Below are positions 14,766-21,983 of a stretch of DNA of 26,016 nt, piece by piece. The stretch's first letter is position 1. Every line of letters starts with the position of its first letter. The stretch comes from Angelakisella sp. (GTDB lineage: Bacteria; Bacillota; Clostridia; Oscillospirales; Ruminococcaceae), in NCBI GenBank assembly GCA_020024515.1, contig JAHHTR010000022.1, forward strand, positions 1 through 26,016. Reading direction: 5' to 3'. A model generated the notes under the pieces. That model was not told the DNA's origin. It saw nothing but the letters and a program-made list of their open reading frames with translations, and made no database searches. Both the position numbers and the translations under genes were made by a program.

Positions 14766-15731
14766 ATGGTTAAAATTATTGAGCCAAAGATAGAAACCCA
14801 AGAGCTTAAATCAGATGGTACTTATGGTAGATTTACAGCAGCACCACTTGAGAGAGGTTTTGGAATAACACTCGGAAACAGTTTAAGACGAGTTCTGCTC
14901 TCCTCGCTTCCTGGTGTAGCCGTTTCGTCAATAAAGATTGACGGTGTACAGCATGAATTTTCTACAATACCTGGAGTAAAAGAAGATGTTGTAGAGATGA
15001 TTCTTAACATAAAAGGTTTGACAGCAAAACTATATTGCGACGAGCCTGTAACTGTAAGAATAGCTGCCGAGGGTGAATGTGAGGTAACAGCGGGATCTAT
15101 AACAGGAAGTTCCGAAGTTGAAATTCTTGACCCAGGTATGCACATTGCAACATTGGACGAGGGCGCAAAGCTAAATATGGAATTGACACTTGAAAAAGGT
15201 CAAGGATATGTTTCTGCTGACCGTAACAAAGCAATTGCTAAGGAAAAGGGTACAGACGCACCTGTTGGTACTATCTTTGTTGATAGTATCTATACTCCTG
15301 TTTTAAAGGTGAACTATTCGGTTGAAAATACCAGAGTTGAACAGATAACAGACTATGATAAGCTAACACTGGAAGTATGGACTGATGGTACCATATCTGC
15401 AAAAGAAGGTGTTAGTCTTGCTGCCAAGATCCTCAATAGACAACTCAACCACTTCGTAGAACTTTCTGATGAAGTGAGCTCAACAGAGATTTTGGAAAAG
15501 AAAGAGGACACTGGTAAGGATAAGATTCTTGAGATGACCATTGAAGAGCTTGACCTATCTGTTCGTGCCTTTAACTGCCTAAAACGTGCTAATGTTAATA
15601 CAGTTGGAGATTTAATCAATAAATCTCCTGATGAGATGATGAAAGTGCGTAATCTGGGTAAAAAGTCTTTGGAAGAAGTTATAGCTAAACTTGAAGAGTT
15701 AGGCTTTAATCTTACTGATGAGGAAGAATAA
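14766..15731 (+). CDS. rpoA: RNA polymerase alpha subunit
   Basis: The 321-aa product has the N-terminal dimerisation domain (ERGFGITLGNSLRRVLLSSL near residues 29-48; insert domain about 52-180) and the C-terminal UP-element/activator-binding domain from about 255 (IEELDLSVRAFNCLKRANVN, then VRNLGKKSLEEVIAKLEELG). The linker is rich in Glu/Lys, as usual. GGGGAGG precedes ATG 14766. Position between rpsD and rplQ is the standard bacterial order. Confidence 0.98.
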   Translation: MVKIIEPKIETQELKSDGTYGRFTAAPLERGFGITLGNSLRRVLLSSLPGVAVSSIKIDGVQHEFSTIPGVKEDVVEMILNIKGLTAKLYCDEPVTVRIAAEGECEVTAGSITGSSEVEILDPGMHIATLDEGAKLNMELTLEKGQGYVSADRNKAIAKEKGTDAPVGTIFVDSIYTPVLKVNYSVENTRVEQITDYDKLTLEVWTDGTISAKEGVSLAAKILNRQLNHFVELSDEVSSTEILEKKEDTGKDKILEMTIEELDLSVRAFNCLKRANVNTVGDLINKSPDEMMKVRNLGKKSLEEVIAKLEELGFNLTDEEE

Positions 15732-15802
15732 AGAGGCGAAAGAAAAAGTTTTCGAAATATAGAAAACATATTAGTATTCATAAAGAAAAGGAGTGATTAT
15801 AA

Positions 15803-16144
15803 ATGCCAGGAGTAAGAAAACTGGGCAGAACATCCGACCACAGAAAGGCTATGCTCCGTGCTATGGTAACTTTCCTAATGGAAAACGGCAAAATTGAAAC
15901 AACAGTTACCAGAGCTAAGGAAGTACGTTCTATGGCTGAAAAGATGATCACAGTTGCTAACGGTGGAGATTTACATTCAAAACGTCAAGTGTATTCTTAT
16001 ATAACAAAAGAAACAGTTGCTAAAAAATTGATTGATGAAATCGCACCTAAATATAAAGATGTAAACGGTGGTTATACACGTATAATAAAAATTGGACCTC
16101 GTCGTGGTGACGCAGCAGAAATGGCTATCATTGAGTTGGTTTAA
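15803..16144 (+). CDS. rplQ: 50S ribosomal protein L17
   Basis: The 113-aa product begins MPGVRKLGRTSDHRKAMLRA and contains ETTVTRAKEVRSMAEKMITV, both L17 hallmarks, and ends GDAAEMAIIEL. Last gene of the cluster; no ECF transporter, truA or rplM/rpsI follow, as they do in many Firmicutes. AAAAGGAGTG precedes ATG 15803, and a strong terminator begins 23 bases after the stop. Confidence 0.97.
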   Translation: MPGVRKLGRTSDHRKAMLRAMVTFLMENGKIETTVTRAKEVRSMAEKMITVANGGDLHSKRQVYSYITKETVAKKLIDEIAPKYKDVNGGYTRIIKIGPRRGDAAEMAIIELV

Positions 16145-16167
16145 TTTTTTAGAATAGTCTTATAAAT

Positions 16168-16216
16168 AAAAACAACCTCTATATTCTATAAAAAATAGAA
16201 TATAGAGGTTGTTTTT
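16168..16216. terminator. Bidirectional terminator, perfect 22-bp stem
   Basis: Bases 16168-16189 and 16195-16216 are perfect inverse complements with a 5-base A loop. The arms start with A5 and end with T5, so the transcript from either strand gives a GC-containing stem followed by a U-run. It lies between convergent genes rplQ and the 16228 gene and can serve both. Confidence 0.92.
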
Positions 16217-16227
16217 GTGTATAGGTT

Positions 16228-17589
16228 TTATTTTCTGATATATTTATTGTATTCTAGCGCTATTTTGTTCCATGTAACAGGTCCGACAGTGCCGGTAGGC
16301 GGTAGTCCGAATAATCTCTGAAATGCTTTGACATCAGCTTCTGTTTGTGTGCCAAAATATCCTGTTATAGGTAATTTGGAAAGTTTTGGAGAAATGGGAC
16401 TAATAGTATTAAGATATTTTTGTAAATCATGCACATCATTATTGCGTAGTCCCAGAGATAAAAAGTAACCAGGGTATAGTTTAGCTTCACCCTGGAAATA
16501 ATTTTCAGGTAAAGAGTTTATAATATCAAGATATATTTCTTGCATTTTGTTCCATGTCAATCTGCCAACATTACCGGTAATCGGTAGTCCATATATAGAT
16601 TGGAAAGTAAATACGGCATCTTCTGTTTCTTGGCCAAAATCACCGTCAATATTAATTACTGGTAGTGTGGGTGTAAAATATCCAATGACAGTAAGATAGT
16701 ATTGTATTAATGAAACCCCTTCGCCTTTGCTTCCTTTTTTTATCTCAGTAACAAATGGTGGTGTAACATCTTCTATTTGCAGACCTTCTGAGTTTAATTC
16801 GGATAGTTTTTTAACACTATTGAATATTTCTTTTATCTTGTACCATGTGCCTTTTCCAACTATACCGTCAGGTGTTAAGTTAAAAATACGTTGAAATTCT
16901 TTGACAGCCTTATCAGTTTCAACAGTAAATACACCTTTTGGTGAATTTATACGAGGGATTGCTTGAAAATTTCGGCGAATACGGTTTAATTGATTTTGGA
17001 TAATAAATACATCGTTGTTTGAATCCCCCATTTTTAGAGGGGTTCCCGGATAAGAAAGAGGTATCTTATCAACGGGAGCGTTACGTACAAGGTTTATATC
17101 ATTACCATAATAGTAAGTAAGTATTTCATAAGGGCTTTTTCCCTGTTCGGCAAGCGGTACTGTACCCCACTGTGACAATCCATCACATGTAACGGTTGTA
17201 CCATTGCAGAATTGTGTAAAATATGGTTCTACACTACCCTGTTTAACAACATAGTTATTAAATATATCATCAACTATTTTGCTTATATTACTGAAAACTT
17301 CTCTTTGGTATTTGTATGATTGGTCAAACTGTGTAGAGCTTGTTATATCAAAGTCATAACCACGAGAACGATAATATTCTGTATATATGCGGTTTAGTGC
17401 AAAAGTGACTATTGCATATATATTTGCACGAAGTGAATTTTCGGGCCATGTGGGATAAATTTCGCTAGATGCAACACTTTTTATATAGTCAGTAAACGGA
17501 ACAGTAACATTTTGTGCAGGTTCGTCAGGTTTTCCGAGGTGTACGGTTATTGTTTCGGGAATTCGTGGTAGGTTTGGGTTTGTTGCCAT
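16228..17589 (-). CDS. SpoIID-like and triple peptidoglycan-binding domain protein (probable spore cortex-related)
   Basis: The 453-aa product has an N-terminal segment (about 30-165) resembling the SpoIID/LytB glycan-cleaving fold: YIKSVASSEIYPTWP, where E43 matches the catalytic glutamate position, and a GLSQWG motif near 137-142. Three peptidoglycan-binding type-1 repeats follow (about 186-250, 285-350, 376-442), each ending in an xTWxK-type motif. No signal peptide is visible. Related clostridial proteins are often annotated as spore cortex-lytic or peptidoglycan-binding; action on spore or cell-wall peptidoglycan is inferred. ATG 17589 is chosen since AAGGAGG (17607-17601) precedes it; a longer start at 17628 would overlap the upstream gene. 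Confidence 0.85.
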   Translation of the reverse strand: MATNPNLPRIPETITVHLGKPDEPAQNVTVPFTDYIKSVASSEIYPTWPENSLRANIYAIVTFALNRIYTEYYRSRGYDFDITSSTQFDQSYKYQREVFSNISKIVDDIFNNYVVKQGSVEPYFTQFCNGTTVTCDGLSQWGTVPLAEQGKSPYEILTYYYGNDINLVRNAPVDKIPLSYPGTPLKMGDSNNDVFIIQNQLNRIRRNFQAIPRINSPKGVFTVETDKAVKEFQRIFNLTPDGIVGKGTWYKIKEIFNSVKKLSELNSEGLQIEDVTPPFVTEIKKGSKGEGVSLIQYYLTVIGYFTPTLPVINIDGDFGQETEDAVFTFQSIYGLPITGNVGRLTWNKMQEIYLDIINSLPENYFQGEAKLYPGYFLSLGLRNNDVHDLQKYLNTISPISPKLSKLPITGYFGTQTEADVKAFQRLFGLPPTGTVGPVTWNKIALEYNKYIRK

Positions 17590-17605
17590 TATATATATGT
17601 CCTCC

Positions 17606-18418
17606 TTATTCTTGTAATGTTGGAGCAAATGGTTCGGGTGAAATGATTTGAATAGTTTTTCGTGATGGGTCTAACGCCTTTGGAATTAAATTAAGTATTT
17701 GTAAAGATACATTCTCTTGAAAAACGGGTATGGCTTTGCTTATTACAGTAATAAAATCAGGGTGTTCAACGGTTACTTTATATGTTGCGAACGGCTTTAT
17801 ATTTCCGGGAGAAAGTGATAGGTTTTTATCGGGTGCCGGAAGTGTAATAATTTCTGTCTGTCCTGAATTGTCTGTTCGTAGTGTAGCTATAATATAGTCA
17901 TCGTCATCAAAGGGTTTAGCAATAGTTACAATGGCATTTTGTACAGGGAAAGCTCCTTTGGTTGTAAATGTTTGAATACGCAGACCACCATTATACAAAT
18001 TTTTCTTTTTAAAAAGATTATACTGTTCTTCAAGTGACAGTATGGGTTCAGTTTCTGTTTCCGCTTGCATTTCTTTTGATTCGGCAGCGGTTGCCATAAC
18101 GGGTCTCGCATTGTTATCAATAAAATAGCTATCGTTAAGATATCCCATATCTGTATATTGCATATATTGTGCATCATAGTATTTATAGTTTTCATCATCT
18201 TTTAAAGATACTTTTTTAACTGGTTCAATATTGCTCATTACAAATTGTGATGTAGGTTCCTGCATAACATTTATTTTAGTTGAGACTTCTTGTATGTCAC
18301 TCTCTTTATTTATATTATTTTGGGGCTTGTTGTAATATTGGGTTTTATATCTTGTATATTCATTTAACATTTTTTGTCTGTAATTTTCAATATCGCGATT
18401 GAAATTTTCATTATTCAA
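17606..18418 (-). CDS. Uncharacterised protein with C-terminal beta-sandwich (carboxypeptidase-regulatory-like) domain
   Basis: About 270 aa. The N-terminal half is polar, rich in N, Q, Y and E, probably disordered, with no signal peptide or membrane segment. The C-terminal half (from about 140) has GGLRIQTFTTKGAFPVQNAI, LRTDNSGQTEIITLPAPD and ATYKVTVEHPDFITV, the pattern of small regulatory-like beta-sandwich domains. It is co-directional with, and directly upstream of, the SpoIID-like gene; its stop overlaps that gene's ribosome-binding site, so they form an operon and likely act together. I prefer TTG 18418 as start, 6 bases after GAGGTG (18430-18425); GTG 18427 is inside that site. Confidence 0.7.
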   Translation of the reverse strand: MNNENFNRDIENYRQKMLNEYTRYKTQYYNKPQNNINKESDIQEVSTKINVMQEPTSQFVMSNIEPVKKVSLKDDENYKYYDAQYMQYTDMGYLNDSYFIDNNARPVMATAAESKEMQAETETEPILSLEEQYNLFKKKNLYNGGLRIQTFTTKGAFPVQNAIVTIAKPFDDDDYIIATLRTDNSGQTEIITLPAPDKNLSLSPGNIKPFATYKVTVEHPDFITVISKAIPVFQENVSLQILNLIPKALDPSRKTIQIISPEPFAPTLQE

Positions 18419-18527
18419 AAAAAGCACCTCATTTACATATTAACTTGCGTTAAAATATAGTAAGTAACAAAGATATTTAAAAGTTTAACTATTATTATAT
18501 TTTAACGTATAATACAAATTGTAATAT

Positions 18528-18555
18528 TATTATATGCAAAGCTACTATATTTTGT
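18528..18555 (-). promoter_or_regulatory. Candidate sigma-K-type promoter for the spore-related pair
   Basis: Read on the minus strand, AC at 18555-18554 is followed after 17 bases by CATATAATA (18536-18528), fitting the AC-N16/17-CATAnnnTA pattern of mother-cell sigma-K promoters. The vegetative alternative (TTGTAA to TATAAT) has a 20-base spacer and is poorer. The motif is short and the region very AT-rich, so chance is a real possibility. It is about 110 bases before the proposed start. Confidence 0.25.
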
Positions 18556-18636
18556 TACAAAAGTTTTTTTGTATATTTTATAGATTTCAAGTGATTTTTT
18601 AGTCAAAATTTTACTTGAATTTAGCTATAATTACTC

Positions 18637-18665
18637 TTGCAAAATAATATAATTTGTAGTATTAT
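18637..18665 (+). promoter_or_regulatory. Candidate nrdD promoter
   Basis: TTGCAA (18637-18642), 17 bases, TATTAT (18660-18665): identical hexamers and spacing to the S10 operon promoter at 97-125. It would give a transcript starting near 18672 with a roughly 228-nt leader before nrdD. No better candidate was seen closer to the gene. Confidence 0.5.
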
Positions 18666-18690
18666 ATGTAAGCACTACAAGATATTGTGG
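18644..18690 (+). promoter_or_regulatory. Tandem NrdR-box-like operators
   Basis: The 16-base element CTACAAGATATTGTGG (18675-18690) matches the NrdR consensus (ACACwATATATwGTGT, from memory) at about 12 of 16 positions; ATAATATAATTTGTAG (18644-18659) matches at about 10. They are 31 bases apart, the whole-turn spacing typical of paired NrdR boxes. The first lies in the -35/-10 spacer and the second over the expected start site, where a repressor would block transcription. The regulator gene itself is not in this window. Confidence 0.45.
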
Positions 18691-18899
18691 TTGAACATTG
18701 TTTTAGCTACTAATTGTATTATTTTTTATTTTTACACACAGATATAATTTTATTATATTAAATATTTAAATAAAATTGGAATAACTGTAATTAAATAAAA
18801 TAATATATATACAAATAGTATAAAATGATGTTTTTTTGTGTAAAAACATAAACATTGGGTTATGAAATGTTACATTATAAATAAGGGGATTGTTTGGTA

Positions 18900-21197
18900 A
18901 TGGTTGAGCAAATTAAAAAAAGAAATGGCGAAGTAGTAGAATTGGACATAAATAAAGTACGTAACGCAATTCATAAGGCAAATTTGACTGTTGAAGATGA
19001 AAGAATTAGTAACATTATGCTTAATTCATTGGCAGACACAGTTGTTAAAGCCATAGAAGACGGAACAATTCCTACTGTTGAACAAATACAAGATTTAGTG
19101 GAAGAAGCACTAATACACGCAAATTATCCAAAGACTGCAAAGAAATATATTCTATATAGAGCAGAGAGAGCTAAAATGCGTGAAGCATCAGAAGATTTAA
19201 TGGAAATATTTAATCAATTAACATTTGCCTATGCAAAAGACGCAGATATAAAGAGAGAAAATGCAAATATAGATGCTGATACAGCAATGGGTACAATGTT
19301 AAAATATGGTTCTGAAGGCAGTAAGTACTATATAGATAAATGTATTTTGCCAAAAGAAATGGCAGATGCTCACATCAATGGTGATATTCATATACATGAT
19401 AAAGATTTCTATATGCTTACAGAAACTTGCTGTCAAATTGACCTTATAAAACTATTTAAAAATGGTTTTTCGACAGGTCATGGATATTTGAGAGAGCCAA
19501 ACAGCATAGCAAGTTATTCAGCTCTTGGTTGTATAGCAATTCAGGCGAACCAAAACGAAATGCACGGTGGTCAAGCTGTTCCCAATTTTGATTATTCAAT
19601 GGCACCGGGTGTTGCAAAAACATTTATAACGGAATATTTTACAGCACTTGCAAACTATATTGAGTTTTGCTCGGATAAAGATATAGCTGATATTAAAAAA
19701 ACAGTAAAAAAAATGCGTAAAGAGGCAAAAGTTTTACCTAATATAGATGATGATAAAAACTTTATTGAAAATTTTGCAGATGTATTGCTACCTAAAATGG
19801 CAGAAATACATTGTGAAGCTATAAAAACGAAAGAAGATTTACAAAGGCTACATAAGAAATGCCAAAATATAGCTCTTGTTGAAACAGAGCGTTCAACATA
19901 TCAAGCTATGGAGGCACTAATTCACAACTTGAATACAATGAATAGCCGTGCAGGTGCACAAGTTCCTTTCTCATCAATAAACTATGGTACAGATACATCT
20001 TCTGAGGCGAGAATGGTAATCAAAAACTTGCTTTTGGCAACAGATGCAGGTCTTGGTAATGGTGAAACTCCTATTTTCCCTGTACAAATATTCAAGGTTA
20101 AAGAGGGTATAAACTATAATCCTGAAGACAAAAACTATGATTTATATAAACTTGCAATAAAGACATCAGCAAAAAGATTATTCCCTAATTTCAGCTTTAT
20201 GGATGCGCCCTTCAATTTGCAATATTACAAAGAGGGCGACTATAACAGCGAAGTGGCATATATGGGCTGCCGTACACGTGTTATGGGTAATAATTACGAT
20301 AAGTCACGTGAAATAACATGTGGACGCGGAAATCTAAGCTTTACATCAATAAACCTACCTCGTATAGCACTTTTGGCAAATAGTAATATCAATAAATTTT
20401 ACGAAATACTTGATCAAAGAATAGACCTTGTTATTAATCAATTAAAACATCGTTTGCAAATTCAATCCCGTAAAAAAGCACGTAACTATCCATTCTTGAT
20501 GGGACAAGGTATATGGATAGACAGTGAACACCTAAATCCTGATGATACAGTTGCGGAGGTTATTAAACACGGTACATTGAGTATGGGCTTTATAGGTCTT
20601 GCAGAGACATTGAAAGCACTTACAGGTAAACATCACGGTGAAAGTGAAGACAGCCAAAAACTTGGTATTGAGATTATCTCATATATGCGTAAACGTATGG
20701 ACGATGAAAGCGAAAAGACAGGACTTAACTTTACACTTCTTGCAACTCCTGCGGAGGGATTAAGTGGCAGATTTGTAAAGATAGACAGAAAAGTTTTTGG
20801 TAGTATAGAAGGCATTACAGACAGAGACTACTATACAAACTCATTCCATGTACCTGTATATTACCACATAGGCATATTTAATAAGATAAAGATAGAGGCA
20901 CCATACCACGCATTTACAAATGCAGGACATATTAGCTATGTAGAGCTTGACGGTGATACATGCAAGAATGTAGATGCCTTTGAGAGAGTAATTCGTTGTA
21001 TGAAAGAGACAGGTATCGGCTATGGTTCTGTAAACCACCCGGTAGACAGAGATCCGATTTGTGGATATACAGGAGTAATTGATGAAGTTTGCCCACGTTG
21101 CGGACGCAGAGAGGGCGAGGCATTGACACCGGAAAAAGTACGTGAACTGCGTAAACACTTCCCTACAATGCCTGTACTTTACAATTTTGAAGATTAA
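18900..21197 (+). CDS. nrdD: Anaerobic (class III) ribonucleoside-triphosphate reductase, catalytic subunit lacking the glycyl-radical domain
   Basis: The 765-aa product has an N-terminal ATP-cone (about 1-93; IKKRNGEVVELDINKVRNAI), the class III barrel (DIHIHDKDFYMLTETCCQID near 162-181, MNSRAGAQVPFSSINYG, RGNLSFTSINLPRIAL) and a C-terminal metal-site region with C721 and C731xxC734. It would reduce NTPs to dNTPs without oxygen. Canonical NrdD continues with a glycyl-radical RVxGY-type motif; this protein stops before it, after VLYNFED. The motif is in the next gene. Start ATG 18900 (AAGGGG 10 bases upstream); an in-frame TTG at 18894 is too close. Only three cysteines are visible in the terminal cluster; four are usual in better-studied NrdD. 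Confidence 0.95.
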   Translation: MVEQIKKRNGEVVELDINKVRNAIHKANLTVEDERISNIMLNSLADTVVKAIEDGTIPTVEQIQDLVEEALIHANYPKTAKKYILYRAERAKMREASEDLMEIFNQLTFAYAKDADIKRENANIDADTAMGTMLKYGSEGSKYYIDKCILPKEMADAHINGDIHIHDKDFYMLTETCCQIDLIKLFKNGFSTGHGYLREPNSIASYSALGCIAIQANQNEMHGGQAVPNFDYSMAPGVAKTFITEYFTALANYIEFCSDKDIADIKKTVKKMRKEAKVLPNIDDDKNFIENFADVLLPKMAEIHCEAIKTKEDLQRLHKKCQNIALVETERSTYQAMEALIHNLNTMNSRAGAQVPFSSINYGTDTSSEARMVIKNLLLATDAGLGNGETPIFPVQIFKVKEGINYNPEDKNYDLYKLAIKTSAKRLFPNFSFMDAPFNLQYYKEGDYNSEVAYMGCRTRVMGNNYDKSREITCGRGNLSFTSINLPRIALLANSNINKFYEILDQRIDLVINQLKHRLQIQSRKKARNYPFLMGQGIWIDSEHLNPDDTVAEVIKHGTLSMGFIGLAETLKALTGKHHGESEDSQKLGIEIISYMRKRMDDESEKTGLNFTLLATPAEGLSGRFVKIDRKVFGSIEGITDRDYYTNSFHVPVYYHIGIFNKIKIEAPYHAFTNAGHISYVELDGDTCKNVDAFERVIRCMKETGIGYGSVNHPVDRDPICGYTGVIDEVCPRCGRREGEALTPEKVRELRKHFPTMPVLYNFED

Positions 21198-21253
21198 AAG
21201 CACAATAAAATTTTTAAATAAATATGCAAAAGGATAAGAAAGGGGTTTTCGTG

Positions 21254-21415
21254 ATGGAGAAGAAAAATAATAGAGATAGTCAAGAGGTAGTATTGGGCAA
21301 AGGTGTAGGCTTTGAAAGAATAAGAAGAATAACAGGCTACTTGGTAGGTACAACAGATCGTTTTAACAATGCAAAGAAGTGTGAGGAACATGACAGAGTT
21401 AAACACGGAATGTAA
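21254..21415 (+). CDS. Separate glycyl-radical domain peptide of class III ribonucleotide reductase
   Basis: This 53-aa product contains FERIRRITGYLVGTTDRFNN and ends EEHDRVKHGM, which is the C-terminal glycyl-radical loop of NrdD; the radical-bearing glycine would be G28 in RITGY. It has its own ribosome-binding site AAAGGGG (21239-21245), 8 bases before ATG 21254, is in a different frame from nrdD, and an in-frame TAA (21215-21217) lies just upstream. ATG 21224 is in frame but has no ribosome-binding site. A separate peptide probably docks onto truncated NrdD and is activated by NrdG, similar in principle to GrcA (YfiD) restoring pyruvate formate-lyase. The 3' end overlaps nrdG by 26 bases. 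Annotation pipelines could miss it. Confidence 0.88.
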   Translation: MEKKNNRDSQEVVLGKGVGFERIRRITGYLVGTTDRFNNAKKCEEHDRVKHGM

Positions 21416-21932
21416 TACTAAGCTAAGAGTAGCGGGTTTAATAGAAGAGTCTATCGTGGACGGTCCCGGGTTTAGATTTACTATATTTACACAGGGCTGC
21501 CCCCATAATTGCGAAGGCTGTCATAATCCACAGACACACGATTTTAAGGCAGGCAAGTTAATGGAAATAGATGATATATTTGATAAAATTAAACAAAATC
21601 CAATACTTAGCGGAGCGACATTTTCGGGTGGAGAACCATTTTGCCAACCAAAAGAATTATTTTTGCTGGGTCAAAAAATTAAAAGCATAGGGCAAAATAT
21701 ATTTTGTTATACCGGTTTCACTTATGAAGAACTTATAGAATTGGGGAAAAAAAACAGTTCAGTATTGGACTTGCTTGGTATAGTGGATATTTTGGTTGAC
21801 GGAAAGTTTGAAAAAGATAAAAAAGATTTAACACTGCTATATAAAGGCAGCAGTAATCAAAGAGTAATAAAATTAAATAACGGTAAGATTGAAAAAATAT
21901 ACGATAATAATGTAACTGAAATCAGTATATAA
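21390..21932 (+). CDS. nrdG: Anaerobic ribonucleotide reductase activating protein (radical SAM)
   Basis: The 180-aa product has the NrdG N-terminus LRVAGLIEESIVDGPGFRF and a radical SAM cluster site C37xxxC41xxC44 (TQGCPHNCEGCHNPQTH), followed by TFSGGEPFCQPKEL. It uses SAM and a [4Fe-4S] cluster to place a glycyl radical on its partner, here presumably the 53-aa peptide. ATG 21390 is the likely start; GAGG is unusually close (3 bases), and the 26-base overlap with the peptide gene suggests translational coupling. ATG 21369 is an alternative without a ribosome-binding site. Confidence 0.94.
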   Translation: MTELNTECNTKLRVAGLIEESIVDGPGFRFTIFTQGCPHNCEGCHNPQTHDFKAGKLMEIDDIFDKIKQNPILSGATFSGGEPFCQPKELFLLGQKIKSIGQNIFCYTGFTYEELIELGKKNSSVLDLLGIVDILVDGKFEKDKKDLTLLYKGSSNQRVIKLNNGKIEKIYDNNVTEISI

Positions 21933-21944
21933 TAAACAAAAAGC

Positions 21945-21979
21945 CCTATTACTTATCAACTAAGTAATAGGTTTTTTTT
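21945..21979. terminator. Terminator after nrdG, usable on both strands
   Basis: CCTATTACTTA (21945-21955) and TAAGTAATAGG (21961-21971) form a perfect 11-bp stem with a TCAAC loop, followed by T8 (21972-21979). The A-rich bases before the stem give a U-run on the minus strand too, so it may also end the convergent ygiQ transcript. Confidence 0.9.
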
Positions 21980-21983
21980 GATA

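Larger units (their letters stand above)
18431..18899. other. Divergent, AT-rich intergenic region
   Basis: No gene is visible. It separates the leftward spore-related pair from rightward nrdD. It contains the candidate nrdD promoter with NrdR-like boxes (18637-18690), a candidate sporulation-type promoter for the leftward pair (18528-18555), an odd palindrome TACAAaTTGTA (18513-18523), and an 8-bp hairpin ATGTTTTT/AAAAACAT (18828-18849) in the presumed nrdD 5' untranslated region. No cobalamin riboswitch features were seen. Confidence 0.6.

Noticed and set aside
15353..15781. 142-codon minus-strand open frame opposite rpoA
   Set aside because: Serine/leucine-rich antisense shadow of rpoA without a plausible start region.
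16168..16216. 22-bp inverted repeat as insertion-sequence end or attachment site
   Set aside because: No transposase, no target duplication; its place between convergent genes with A/T tails fits a terminator.
18431..18899. Cobalamin or other riboswitch before nrdD
   Set aside because: No B12 box or other conserved core recognised; the region is mostly AT-rich.
21195..21254. Programmed frameshift or stop read-through joining nrdD to the glycyl-radical domain
   Set aside because: A stop in the nrdD frame (21195-21197), another in the peptide frame (21215-21217), and a fresh ribosome-binding site make independent initiation simpler; no slippery site seen.
20841..21353. 170-codon minus-strand open frame over the nrdD end and the glycyl-radical gene
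   Set aside because: Low-complexity, cysteine/tyrosine-rich translation opposite two convincing plus-strand genes.
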